From the NCBI RefSeq assembly GCF_051668705.1, contig NZ_CP196351.1, positions 992,001 through 1,056,000 on the forward strand: a stretch of DNA of 64,000 nt. Direction: 5' to 3'. Origin of the DNA: Alterisphingorhabdus sp051668705. GTDB lineage: Bacteria > Pseudomonadota > Alphaproteobacteria > Sphingomonadales > Sphingomonadaceae. Below the pieces are notes generated by a model. The model searched no databases. It saw only the letters and a list, made by a program, of their open reading frames with translations, and had not been told where the DNA came from. Made by a program: the position numbers and the translations under genes. Positions 43,901 through 51,378 of this stretch are shown in pieces (positions within the stretch are counted from its first letter, which is position 1; each line of letters begins with the position of its first letter).

Positions 43901-45160
43901 CGTGAGTAACCCTGCCGAGGCATCAAGGATCAAATTGCCTGCAACATCAATAATATTGCCATTCACATTTGAAATGAGGCCGGCAATATCATCGGCACGC
44001 AAATTCACGTCGCTAGCGGCGTTAACCGAACCGGCAAATGTTGCCACAGCTATGCCGCTGCTGGACCGCGCATTAAGATTGGATGTGATGTCCACGCCAC
44101 TGATGCTTAAAAATGCATCTTGCGTACTGACTGGATTGGCTGAGAATGTATCGCCAGAGACATTATACCCAGTCGACAATATAATAGAATTGCCCACAAC
44201 ATCGGCGGCACCGGCAATGTCAAAACCCAAATTGCCGCTATTTTCAATGGTCATGGTGATAGCGTTATTCTTGGGAATCGCTACCATATAGATCCGATGG
44301 AAATCTCCTGTGCCACTGCTGGCAGGACCTGTGGTCGATCCATTGTGCTGCAATGCTATATTATTTGCATCGCCGTCCGTGCCGACGGTTACTTCAATAT
44401 CAAATAGACCTTGGTTGAAGGTGATAGAACCCGCTTCTGCAGCGATATACGCGGCTGAGCCGTTAACAGTGACGTCGCCTGATTGCGTCACATTGGGCGC
44501 AAATAAGCCGATATAGCTGTTTTCAGGCGAGAGATTGACTACCGCCCCTGCATCAATACTTGCTTCAGCAGTTGGTATTGTTGCTTGCTGGAAGACTGTC
44601 GTGCCACCACCATCAATGAAGTTACCCGCGCCATCGACAACCGGCTCTGCGGTAGTCAGGAAGAGACCACCGACATCAATAGTTGCTGTGCCACCAATAA
44701 CCACCCCGCCCGGCGCGTAAAACCATACGGCACCGCCAGGGGCAAACGTACTCGAACCAAGTTGTAGCTCGCTAATAATATTGCCATTAAGGATTATCGG
44801 GCGTGTCGAGTCATTAGCGTTGATACGGTTCAGCACCGTGAAATTGGCGATACCTATACCGCCCTGATACAGAGCGGTTGCGCCGTCGGGCAAAAAGTCA
44901 ATATCGGCGCCATTAATGGCAGTATCATTGGGGAACCAATCGATAACAAGCTGCTCGCTATCGACAGTGACTGTATCAAAGTCAGTATCTTGTTGAATGT
45001 CGCCAGTACCAAAGACGATCGTGCCTGTGCCGTCATAAGCAGATTGCGCCATAGCGGCATGGGTTGGCCCGAACATCAGGCCAAGAGCCAGAGCAGTGCT
45101 AGATGTAAGGACGGGCCGGTTGCGCAAGGCGTGCATCAATTTAGAGGCTGTCATGGTCAT
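37934..45160 (-). CDS. Giant TpsA-type secreted protein (filamentous haemagglutinin-like)
   Basis: A 2408-residue exoprotein with a long signal peptide cleaved after about residue 38 (HAAMA/QS). Residues 40-300 form a TPS secretion domain with NRINAND at 111 and APGGVVIGGTATIDVGGL at 149-166, corresponding to the N-P-N-G-I segment of haemagglutinin N-domains. The bulk is a predicted beta-helix; about residues 700-1500 are extremely rich in Gly, Asn, Asp and Ala, with GGNGG-type repeats reminiscent of PGRS proteins. Near the end are a close cysteine pair (C2255, C2262), a polyproline stretch, a glutamate-rich block (about 2311-2345) and a final tail containing EPVTSGGNPNL. It would be exported by the TpsB protein encoded upstream. 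Function may be adhesion or contact, but no toxin domain is seen. Confidence 0.88.
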   Translation of the reverse strand: MTMTASKLMHALRNRPVLTSSTALALGLMFGPTHAAMAQSAYDGTGTIVFGTGDIQQDTDFDTVTVDSEQLVIDWFPNDTAINGADIDFLPDGATALYQGGIGIANFTVLNRINANDSTRPIILNGNIISELQLGSSTFAPGGAVWFYAPGGVVIGGTATIDVGGLFLTTAEPVVDGAGNFIDGGGTTVFQQATIPTAEASIDAGAVVNLSPENSYIGLFAPNVTQSGDVTVNGSAAYIAAEAGSITFNQGLFDIEVTVGTDGDANNIALQHNGSTTGPASSGTGDFHRIYMVAIPKNNAITMTIENSGNLGFDIAGAADVVGNSIILSTGYNVSGDTFSANPVSTQDAFLSISGVDITSNLNARSSSGIAVATFAGSVNAASDVNLRADDIAGLISNVNGNIIDVAGNLILDASAGLLTQDNVTAGTAEVIVQNGGAISTGADFIITASAVSEFRPGMRDEGSRTGGLVNFLIDSSTVTVGGNLDITANGLSDDIADSPLGSAGIGGTVNVTLSGTSSSLFVEGDFFAQADGVGGRDTNGNPNGNHDGIGGNVNLTLEAGGQTFDVMGAATLSSNGIADDTTGGNTGGNGFAGTTLVTIGDASQWLVGADVRLEAIAIAGGLGGSDNIGTVGNAIGGMAELNITGSGTFVDIGGALTLDTSATGGDTEILSPGTDTGNGGTANGGTSFVRVSGGGLDVQGATELNASAFGGRGSTSGFAMGGTANLLVENAAIANLAGNIDLVATSLSGSNQTGTGTISDAQGGTAGILALSDGLANIIGNVTINVEGRANQLGSNGVDGGDGTGGNASISQDTQGVVNIQGDALLLANGFGAPNFGGGDNISGSGTGGDARIVVNSAGNSPGDISLFIGGNATIEANGTGGDLVNGGVRAGDGNGGLGNIGSALGRLVIEGAAFIDTSGLGGAANADGSGGNGAGGQSLVGTVTSGAIIELRSGVTLNSLGNGGQGLGAGNIGGEGIGGTAQIFADPGGTVTITNNAVLSGTATGGEGDNGADGGNASATDNRISVAGDGAVTITGNLDIFTNALGGSSGGGNSGNANGGDAVLNTASGTSAINIGGAVNLITSAQTQDADGNAGAAQAGAATIQANNGGMIDIGTTLLVNANATAGRSIISGNGGDATAGALQVFAFGADPATINIGSIFADLSATAGDGADGGTINVDAGNGGAARSGNVSISFATADTLSTINVGSIDINSRAFGGNGGNGGSGVGSGTGDGGNGGDGGSATFGSITILGNAARGELNTGNITINAENLGGSGGNGGDSSTSLAGLGGHGGDVLAGGTIQIGNASGTVTAQTLGSANFGEIFVESNSTGGLGGNGGTAILSGTSNNGGDGGDAIGTSATLLVRGTQVTALDITFIANSFGGNGGTGLLSGNGGSGTGGTLSLLATNRLMTADRGNLIAGNVSFMNDTMGGTGNIAGIGNAGATIIDVIQSDVTLDQFIAQTNGTVGGTAIGTSLLSAADSNITFNNDANIFVDAPLAIVTDSGIITVNGNLLIDAANFVSNVTGTDPVAPGTLSVIGNASFVSGQDIILSTNLVTQNTLLLNATGDILLQDTTSNDAINLLATDGNIDTGALDGMNGVTIATQGSGSITTGAITALNGIVDLNSALGAISTGNISSGFDIMINTANGDIAVGNLSSTGNAIISAVNGSINTGSITGASMIMATADNDISLGDLDATTSISINSLNAGVVLQDIQAGDTIDVLAASDVATGLINAGGTSTVFTSTNGNIDIERVIGGSIAIDAAQNVNSGLIDISGNVEIVGGGDVTLDAVEANGGVAIEAGGLLTAGRIGSTGLINPGENFGLGLTAGTGIMTGSLSSDERIGLMTMAGDISTGNITAGRDLLVLSGGSVNLGSISTGLNPDNFIYIGNVSLASLAGPNFDPTPIFNVSPTMVNGSITFNGTISGANLLAASTGGLLASQAITLSNILQVDTGGLASFLNAVIAPSIMVFSSDINLGASATLGNQDTDTLTLVSTNANGTFIGDGDATNAGTMSGGYILDAAEAIRLQSSDISISAANIGGLVVGDLRLTAGTAPDSNLVGTDAIFSIESMDTVRVAGTLNITGLEITNEIIFAAPLIEIATDSGSLVLEGSSPGGTLSLFGRNIHIGSTALLDQLALDPFFVGRDALLAQATPGPNPDGTIQAGSIIFNVEETLLIQNSGSNGTIGGFFADTGGITINPAGGTGMLLDLVIHGMTVNADDTFVTGEDVRDTIFTATPAGFTGTSSVNGCALTAASCAPPPPPTPPAAGPDPDAGLPDGGASDGGEEDVITTNVRDTQQDNNNQDTAETEEGVQDEEPLTEEEDQAEESSAEEEEQAEEKATSKSPISRPVSIINTRALTNSGPISEPVTSGGNPNLMGAPVSSSNVQNPLATDADIDTGASQ

Positions 45161-46908
45161 TAGCGTGCTCCCCAGGGTAGCAATCTTGTGGTCAATGAAA
45201 TGAGAAAGCGGACATCGCCGCGCTCTGTTTGAAATCCGGCGCGGCGCAGGGGTACGGCCAGCGTCATATCCAGTCGCGCGCGATCTGATAATGTGGAGCG
45301 GATACCACCGCCGACAGAGAACAGCCTTTGAGGATCAAAGTTTGATGGCCGGTCATCATTCCAGACCCATGCAGCATCAAAAAATCCGAATGGCTGGAAC
45401 GTATAGTTTTTGATTTGCGATGGGCTGATACGTGGGCCGCGCACCTCAAATTGGAAACCAGCGCCATCATCACCAATGATGACGCCTGGCTCATAGCCGC
45501 GTCCGATAGTAAAATTACCGCCGGAAAATTCTTCGAAACTGAACAGAGGATCAAAAGCCAGCTGTGCGCGTGGTTGAAGAAACAAGGAGAGGTCTGTTGT
45601 TGGGGCATATTCAAATGACCCCGATGTGCGGATGACAGTTGCTGTTGGATCGCCGTCCAAACGGCTGGGCGCAGTCATGCCTATCGGACAGAAGGGATTG
45701 CATCCGGGGCTGGCGCCAAAGATATCAAGACCGCGACGTATTTCCAAGCTGCCGCCTGCGCGCCATTTTGGGTTGCGCGGAGTTTTAAGGTCTATTGCGT
45801 TGCCGCTGATGCGCAGCCATGCAACACGCAATTCGTCACGGCTTAGCGGAACAATAAAATCCACTTCCTGATCAACAAAGTCGAACCCGCCAGCAAGCGT
45901 TATATTGCTTCCCTGACTGCGACGCAGTGGATAACTAGCCTCACCAGATGCTAATAATGTGCGGGCCGTAAGTTCAGGGCCACCACTGAGTGCACCCAAA
46001 TTGGGTTCTGTCCAAGCATAAGTGAAATTGCCCGATAGTCTTAGACCTTCGCTGCCTAAGAAGAAGCTATGCCCGACCTGCAGAATTTGTTGTTCTTGAA
46101 AATCGGCAGTGGAATAGAATGATATTGTTGTGCGGTCGCCCAGGCCAGTCAGCCCAAAAAATTGCGCACGCAATTGTCCGCCAAAACTGCCGGTATCTTC
46201 AGCAGCCAAATTCTGTACATTCAAATCAACCTCAAAAGGGCGCTGTAAAACAGTAACATCGCCAATCAGTTCACCCACGCCTGTTCCGGCAGGACGCAGC
46301 GTCAGGCGGACATCATATCCCGGCAAGTCGCGGGCCAACAAAAGATAGCGCTCTGCTCTGTTTCGATCAAAAATCTCATCTTCGGAAAGTTTGCTCAGAA
46401 AACCGGCAATGGTCTTTTCGCTGCGGCCTGCTTCACCGCGTATTCGAACAGCTGTGATGCGTGCATAGAGCACTTCAAATTTGATAGCGCCATTTTCAAT
46501 AGTTTGCACGGGCACCTGCACTGCGGCAAGATAGCCTTTGTCGCGCAATATGGTGGCCGCTGCATCGCGGATTTCACATATAATCGCAATTGGCTGTTTG
46601 GTGCCAAGATAGGGGGCATAGGCTGCCTCCATTTCTTGTGCGGTCGCGCCTTTAAGATTGTTGAAAAACACGCTGTTAACATCAACCATAATATTCGCAT
46701 ATGATGGATCGGCCAGCGGGCAGGGGGAGCGTTCTATATCACCTTCTACAGAGAGACGTGATGGTGCTTGTTGTACCTCTGGCGCTGTCGGACGAAGCTC
46801 TTCGCGTGTCGGTGGGCTTATTTGTGCGCTCAACGATGAGCCGCTGGTCAAAAGCCATGAAAAAAGCATTGCCGCCAATAGACGGCGAGCGAGTATAATC
46901 TGACGCAC
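45160..46908 (-). CDS. TpsB outer-membrane transporter (ShlB/FhaC/HecB family)
   Basis: A 582-residue two-partner-secretion transporter. I prefer the GTG at 46908, which has GGGGGAA upstream, over the TTG at 46920. A signal peptide (LLAAMLFSWLLTSGSSLSA) precedes POTRA-type periplasmic domains at about 60-215: the first carries AAATILRDKGYLAAVQVPVQ and the second LLARDLPGYDVRLTLRPAGTGVGEL. A 16-strand barrel follows, with the conserved loop motif around FTIGRGYEPG and a terminal strand. It exports the TpsA protein across the outer membrane. Its stop overlaps the next start as TAATG, so the three-gene locus is translationally linked. Confidence 0.9.
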   Translation of the reverse strand: MRQIILARRLLAAMLFSWLLTSGSSLSAQISPPTREELRPTAPEVQQAPSRLSVEGDIERSPCPLADPSYANIMVDVNSVFFNNLKGATAQEMEAAYAPYLGTKQPIAIICEIRDAAATILRDKGYLAAVQVPVQTIENGAIKFEVLYARITAVRIRGEAGRSEKTIAGFLSKLSEDEIFDRNRAERYLLLARDLPGYDVRLTLRPAGTGVGELIGDVTVLQRPFEVDLNVQNLAAEDTGSFGGQLRAQFFGLTGLGDRTTISFYSTADFQEQQILQVGHSFFLGSEGLRLSGNFTYAWTEPNLGALSGGPELTARTLLASGEASYPLRRSQGSNITLAGGFDFVDQEVDFIVPLSRDELRVAWLRISGNAIDLKTPRNPKWRAGGSLEIRRGLDIFGASPGCNPFCPIGMTAPSRLDGDPTATVIRTSGSFEYAPTTDLSLFLQPRAQLAFDPLFSFEEFSGGNFTIGRGYEPGVIIGDDGAGFQFEVRGPRISPSQIKNYTFQPFGFFDAAWVWNDDRPSNFDPQRLFSVGGGIRSTLSDRARLDMTLAVPLRRAGFQTERGDVRFLISLTTRLLPWGAR

Positions 46909-47265
46909 GAATTCCCCCAATTATCCAACGCAATTATTATTCGTGCGACCCGAAAATACGATCATTGGATAATGGTTCCTTATGATTGCACGCTATTGAT
47001 GTAAACAGTTTTATGTTCTCTTTGGCCTGACTTTCTGTAGTTTTGTCGCTCGATAGAGGTTGTGCGAAGCATCACAGCAAATCTCTTATTTTGACTAAGT
47101 CAGTCTATTTGCATGCAGCCTCTTGAAATTGGAGTTGGCTGCAAATACATGTTTTACGCGTACGCTTGTCTGCCGCTACGGTATTCGGTGTTTCCACATT
47201 GATGGATATGCGCTAACACCAACGTTCATTGGTTATTGTATCAATGAAAATATACAGGAGAAATT
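46909..47265. other. Divergent promoter region of the TPS-CHAT operon and cytochrome gene
   Basis: 357 bases that must hold both promoters. Visible symmetric elements are TGACTAAGTCA at about 47093-47103 and GCAGCC / GGCTGC at 47115-47142. I cannot assign a regulator. Nothing coding is seen. Confidence 0.5.
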
Positions 47266-47817
47266 ATGGTTAAGATGAAAGCATTAGCAGGTGCGATCAC
47301 TTTATCAGCTTTTGTTGCCGCATGTGGCGGAGCCGCTGAAGAAGCAGAACCTACTACTGACGAAGTGGTCACTGATGAGACCGTTACGGAAGAGCCAGTA
47401 ACTGAAGAAGCGACTGCAGAAGAAGCTACTACAGAAGAAGAAACAGCAGATGCTGCCCCAGCAGCTGGTGGTGAGTTCGCAACCAAAGACGGTGTCGCTT
47501 ATGCCAGCCTGACAGGTGATGCAGCCGCTGGCAAAACTGTATTTGGCAAATGTCGTCAATGCCATGTTGTAGAGCCTGGCGTGAACCGCGTTGGTCCTTC
47601 ACTCGCAGGAATTGTTGGACGTGAAGCAGGTTCAGTCGATGGCTTTAACTATTCAAAAGCCAATGCCGAAAGCGGTATCACATGGTCAGAAGAGAAACTT
47701 TTCCAGTATCTTGAAGATCCACGCGGCGTTGTTGTTGGTACAAAAATGATTTTCAACGGTCTGCCAAAAGCGCAAGACCGTGCTGACATCATTGCTTATC
47801 TGAAAGATCCTAGCTGA
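47266..47817 (+). CDS. Lipoprotein cytochrome c2-like electron carrier
   Basis: A 183-residue class I c-type cytochrome. The lipobox FVAAC places the lipid anchor on C20. A 50-residue linker made mainly of Glu, Thr, Ala and Val follows, then the haem domain with C96-R-Q-C99-H100 and the axial methionine M161 in GTKMIFNGL. The sequence GVNRVGPSLAGIVGREAG is typical of cytochrome c2/mitochondrial-type c. The long acidic tether would let the haem domain reach partners while anchored to the membrane. A cycA gene follows hemA in published photosynthesis clusters of related bacteria, so donation of electrons to the photosynthetic reaction centre is likely. AGGAG precedes the ATG. Confidence 0.85.
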   Translation: MVKMKALAGAITLSAFVAACGGAAEEAEPTTDEVVTDETVTEEPVTEEATAEEATTEEETADAAPAAGGEFATKDGVAYASLTGDAAAGKTVFGKCRQCHVVEPGVNRVGPSLAGIVGREAGSVDGFNYSKANAESGITWSEEKLFQYLEDPRGVVVGTKMIFNGLPKAQDRADIIAYLKDPS

Positions 47818-47842
47818 TTTTTCTTAGCAATATTTGATATAG

Positions 47843-47875
47843 AAAAAGGCCGGAGTATCGCTCCGGCCTTTTTTA
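47843..47875. terminator. Bidirectional terminator between cytochrome and hemA
   Basis: AAAAAGGCCGGAG (47843-47855) and CTCCGGCCTTTTT (47861-47873) form a perfect 13-bp stem with a 5-base loop, A-rich on one side and T-rich on the other, so it can stop transcripts from both directions. Confidence 0.93.
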
Positions 47876-47942
47876 GTTGTTTATCAAAATCTTAGTCTAA
47901 CCAATTGCCAATGCATTTGGCTGCTAGATTCTGCTGCCCTTC

Positions 47943-49163
47943 TCAGGCAGCGATATCGCGTCGTGCCAATTCACATTGTGACCAGATTTCGCTCAACGCA
48001 TTGATCAATCGATCAACCTCACCATCATCATGCACAGGCGATGGCGTTAAGCGAAGACGCTCTGTACCACGTGGCACTGTGGGATAGTTAATTGGCTGAA
48101 CATAGATGCCGTGATTATCCATCAACCAATCACTGATAAATTTGCACTTATGCGCATCACCAACCATGACCGGAATGATATGGCTTGGGTTCGGCAAATG
48201 TGGGATACCAATATTATCCAGTGCCTTGCGTACTGTCTCCACGCGCTCTTTTTGCAGGTCGCGTTCTTCATTACTCTCTTTAAGATGTTGAATGCTGGCA
48301 CAGGCGCCGGCTGCTACGGCTGGGGGCAGGGCGGTGGTGAAAATAAATCCACTGGCAAAGGTGCGGACATAATCGCAAAGGTCGCGTGACGCAGCGATAT
48401 AGCCACCCATTACACCAAAGGCTTTGCCCAATGTACCTTCGATAACGGTAATCCGGTCCATCAGGCCTTCGCGCTCAGCGATGCCGCCACCACGCGGACC
48501 ATAAAGGCCAACCGCATGCACTTCATCAATATAACTCATGGCATTATGCGCTTCACAGACATCCAATATCTCTGCAATCGGTGCAATGTCGCCATCCATG
48601 GAGTAAACACTTTCAAACGCCACCAGCTTGGGTCGATCAGGATCTAGTGATGCCAGCTTACGGTCTAAATCTTCCGGATTATTATGTTCGAAGATCATCC
48701 GATCTGCTTTGCTGTGGCGAATGCCTTCGATCATAGAGGCGTGGTTCAATGCGTCAGACAGTACCATGCAATTAGGAATGCGCGCAGCCAAAGTGCCCAA
48801 AGCAGCCCAGTTGGAAACATAGCCCGATGTAAAGAGCAGGGCGTCCTCTTTATTGTGCAAATCGGCCAGCTCTTTTTCTAAAAGAACGTGGTGGTGGTTG
48901 GTGCCGGAGATGTTGCGCGTTCCGCCAGCACCCGCGCCGCATTCGTCTATAACGCGGTGCATTGCTTCTGTGACTTTATGGTGTTGCCCCATGCCCAGAT
49001 AGTCATTGGAGCACCAGACTGTGACTTCCGTAGTGCCATCTTCTACATAGCGTTTGGCATGGGGATATGATCCAGCCTTACGCTCAATTTCCGTGAAAAC
49101 CCGATAACGGCCTTCATTGCGAACCGCTTCGAGTTCGTCCGAAAAAAACGCTTCATAGTTCAT
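47943..49163 (-). CDS. hemA: 5-aminolevulinate synthase
   Basis: A 406-residue pyridoxal-phosphate enzyme that condenses glycine with succinyl-CoA to 5-aminolevulinate, the first step of haem and bacteriochlorophyll synthesis in alphaproteobacteria. The PLP-binding lysine is K247 in EGTLGKAFGV, and family signatures include CSNDYLGMG, GTRNISGTNHHHV, ESVYSMDGD and YIDEVHAVGLYG. It ends the photosynthesis superoperon; AAGGGAG lies before the start, and puhE ends 15 bases upstream. Placement here likely provides extra precursor supply when pigment is made. Confidence 0.96.
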   Translation of the reverse strand: MNYEAFFSDELEAVRNEGRYRVFTEIERKAGSYPHAKRYVEDGTTEVTVWCSNDYLGMGQHHKVTEAMHRVIDECGAGAGGTRNISGTNHHHVLLEKELADLHNKEDALLFTSGYVSNWAALGTLAARIPNCMVLSDALNHASMIEGIRHSKADRMIFEHNNPEDLDRKLASLDPDRPKLVAFESVYSMDGDIAPIAEILDVCEAHNAMSYIDEVHAVGLYGPRGGGIAEREGLMDRITVIEGTLGKAFGVMGGYIAASRDLCDYVRTFASGFIFTTALPPAVAAGACASIQHLKESNEERDLQKERVETVRKALDNIGIPHLPNPSHIIPVMVGDAHKCKFISDWLMDNHGIYVQPINYPTVPRGTERLRLTPSPVHDDGEVDRLINALSEIWSQCELARRDIAA

Positions 49164-49178
49164 GGTAACTCCCTTAAT

Positions 49179-49976
49179 TCAAATCTTCTTATTATTGTCG
49201 CGGATTGTCAATGATCTCTGCGTTAAGGCCCATTGCCATAAAGCGGAATCACGCATGGGTAATCCGAGAAAAATATGTTCAAGCGCCGCAAGCAAGCTCA
49301 AACAGCTTAGCAACGCGTATAATGTGGTTTGGTATATCCCATCTGTGATGAATGCCATTGTGCCGAAATAAAGTCCGAGGGCAAAAATGGCGGTGGTGCT
49401 GATGATCAGCATCGGGTGCAGTTTTTGTGGCCCGAAATAACTTTTCAAATAGTTGAGGTGGTGCGGCAGCAACTCATCACTAAAATGCGGCACGCCTTTG
49501 AAAATATTCAGCTTTGACGATAGGCGGAACACGAACAACAACCCAAAGGTGTAAGCGCCCGTGGCATTGTCAGTTACTGAACCGACTAGCAGCAAAAGCA
49601 GCAAGGTCATGGCCAAGGCAATCTCATGGTGAATAAGTGTCATACTGGCTAAGGAGAAACGCTTCCAACCTTGTGCGTTTTTAGGGCATTCTTCGCGCAT
49701 CGGGCCTGCAACTGCGCCCGTTAGAAAGCTGATTTCATGCCAGCTCCAGATCAATAATCCGCCCAGAAAAGAGGCATAAATCGCCCATGAGGCCGTTTGA
49801 TTGACGGTCAGCGCTATTAATGACAGGCCGCCACTGGCGCACAGTCCTGCGATAATCAATGCCCGTACTTGCGACTGATGCAGACGATGATGGATCATCG
49901 CCACCAGCCCGGTGCTGATGAACCACAATGCAATGACCGCAATGAAGGGCAGTATCAGAGCGGCGAAACTCACCAT
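49179..49976 (-). CDS. puhE: Photosynthetic complex assembly protein PuhE
   Basis: A 265-residue integral membrane protein with about seven hydrophobic segments, matching the DUF3623/photosynthetic-complex assembly protein 2 group. Recognisable segments are LLIWSWHEISFLTG, the conserved RLSSKLNIFKGVPHFSDELLPHHLNYLKSYF-like loop and EHIFLGLPMRDSALWQWAL at the C-terminus. In purple bacteria PuhE influences reaction-centre assembly and bacteriochlorophyll production; the molecular role is unclear. Its start overlaps the end of acsF by seven bases, so expression is coupled. Confidence 0.9.
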   Translation of the reverse strand: MVSFAALILPFIAVIALWFISTGLVAMIHHRLHQSQVRALIIAGLCASGGLSLIALTVNQTASWAIYASFLGGLLIWSWHEISFLTGAVAGPMREECPKNAQGWKRFSLASMTLIHHEIALAMTLLLLLLVGSVTDNATGAYTFGLLFVFRLSSKLNIFKGVPHFSDELLPHHLNYLKSYFGPQKLHPMLIISTTAIFALGLYFGTMAFITDGIYQTTLYALLSCLSLLAALEHIFLGLPMRDSALWQWALTQRSLTIRDNNKKI

Positions 49977-51076
49977 GCAGGCTGGAGCCTTATACGTTCT
50001 GGCAAGGCATTGGCCTTTGGCTTCATAAAATACATGCTGGCAAAATAATATCCGGCTTTGGCCATGTTCTTGACTTGGCCCAATTTGCCAGAAATGCCGC
50101 CGCGCATTTTTGCGTTTTCAATAGCGACAGAAGCGAGGCGCAGATTTTCCATTGCTTTACGGAAGCGCTGGTCATCCGTATCAATTTCTACTGGGAAGAC
50201 CTGACGGCTGATCTGATTGCAAATGGCAAAAACATCATAGCCATATTGCGCAGGATCAACGCCCAATGCTTCATGAAAGATTGGGCGATTATGATCGCGT
50301 ACATACATTGTGGCATATACCGACAAGAGGAAGAAGCGGATCCACAGCTTGTTCGCGCCTTTTAGCAATTTGGGGTCTGCTCGGAGCATCATGGCAAAGG
50401 CTTCACCATGACGAAATTCGTCATTGCACCAGTCTTCAAACCAGTCAAAAATCGGATGGAATTTCTTATCAGGATTTTTGTCCAAATGGCGGAAAATGGT
50501 AATATAGCGCGCATAGCCGATTTTCTCTGACAGATAGACCGCATAGAAAATGAACTTTGGTTTGAAATAGGTGTATTTTTTCGACTTGGTCAAAAAGCTG
50601 AGATCAACACCGATACCAGCACCCTTTAATGTCTCATTGATAAACCCGGCATGGCGGCTTTCATCGCGCGCCAGGAGTTTAAAAATGCGTTTCATGTCAG
50701 GGTTTTTCGTGCGCTTCGCAATTTCTGCGTAAAGGATGCAGCCCGAAAATTCAGAGGTGAGCGAGCTTGCCAGAAAATCGATAAACTCTTTTTGCAGCTC
50801 TGGCTCCAGATTTTCAATCACGCCATCAAATGCGTCGGTCTTACGGAAGTGACGCTTGTTAGTGTCGTCCTCCATTTCCTCCATCAATGCTTCCCATTCG
50901 TCACGAACGGGGGAGATATCGATCTTATCCATTGCGTCGAAATCAGTGGTGTAAAAGCGCGGCGACAGGACGGTATCCTGTGTCGCAATGGCCATGGTAT
51001 CAGGAGCATCTGACAATGGCGCTTTGGCGCTTGCATTATGTGCGGCGTCGTGCCCAACTTTGCTATGCGCGTTCAT
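49970..51076 (-). CDS. acsF: Mg-protoporphyrin IX monomethyl ester oxidative cyclase
   Basis: A 368-residue di-iron cyclase that closes the fifth ring of chlorophyll precursors using O2. The metal-binding carboxylates and histidines of the two ferritin-like helices are visible: SEFSG with E109, then R-D-E139-S-R-H142, and N-D-E220-F-R-H223. The KYTYFKPKFIFYAVYLSEKIGYARY segment is characteristic. The oxygen-independent enzyme BchE is not present in this window, consistent with an aerobic lifestyle. The start overlaps the preceding small gene's stop as TAATG, with GGGAGG upstream. Confidence 0.96.
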   Translation of the reverse strand: MNAHSKVGHDAAHNASAKAPLSDAPDTMAIATQDTVLSPRFYTTDFDAMDKIDISPVRDEWEALMEEMEDDTNKRHFRKTDAFDGVIENLEPELQKEFIDFLASSLTSEFSGCILYAEIAKRTKNPDMKRIFKLLARDESRHAGFINETLKGAGIGVDLSFLTKSKKYTYFKPKFIFYAVYLSEKIGYARYITIFRHLDKNPDKKFHPIFDWFEDWCNDEFRHGEAFAMMLRADPKLLKGANKLWIRFFLLSVYATMYVRDHNRPIFHEALGVDPAQYGYDVFAICNQISRQVFPVEIDTDDQRFRKAMENLRLASVAIENAKMRGGISGKLGQVKNMAKAGYYFASMYFMKPKANALPERIRLQPAW

Positions 51077-51378
51077 TACAACCTCCCTGCGGTGAAACTA
51101 ACTTCATATAATTCCGCCATTTCAAAATAACCGGCAATCTTGGTATAGGCCCGGCGTAAGGGGCTGGCGCGGCTTATGGTGACGGTACGATCTTCGACTA
51201 TTTTTTCGCCAAATGTCATTTGGATTGGTTTGCCATGAACACGAACCTTGTCGCCTGGAAAGATCGGCAGATTGCCTTCCAGCTCAACATGCGCGTGAAA
51301 ATGATCAGGGCTTTGCTCGATCTCTATCCGACAATTGGTGTCAAAATGTTCGCTGAACATAAGGGATTCCATTATCAC
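51076..51378 (-). CDS. Small conserved photosynthesis-cluster protein of unknown function
   Basis: A 100-residue soluble protein between puhC and acsF, starting at GTG 51378 (GTGA overlap with puhC) or ATG 51372. No signal or membrane segment is seen. The sequence contains HFHAHVELEGNLPIFPGDKVRVHG, suggesting a small beta-barrel fold, and a C-terminal AGYFEMAELYEVSF segment. A small reading frame at this place is, from memory, common in alphaproteobacterial photosynthesis clusters, but I know no biochemical role. Its coupled position with acsF suggests a part in cyclase function or complex assembly. Confidence 0.75.
   Translation of the reverse strand: MIMESLMFSEHFDTNCRIEIEQSPDHFHAHVELEGNLPIFPGDKVRVHGKPIQMTFGEKIVEDRTVTISRASPLRRAYTKIAGYFEMAELYEVSFTAGRL

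Noticed and set aside
38238..45060. Many long open frames on the + strand opposite the giant TpsA gene, rich in Pro, Ala, Leu and Val.
   Set aside because: They are mirror readings of the Gly/Asn-rich TpsA repeats, lack ribosome sites and known domains, and break up wherever TpsA composition changes.
37934..46908. Reading the TPS locus as a contact-dependent inhibition (CdiBA-CdiI) system.
   Set aside because: TpsA has no C-terminal toxin domain or VENN-type boundary, and the third gene is a TPR-CHAT protease rather than a small immunity protein.
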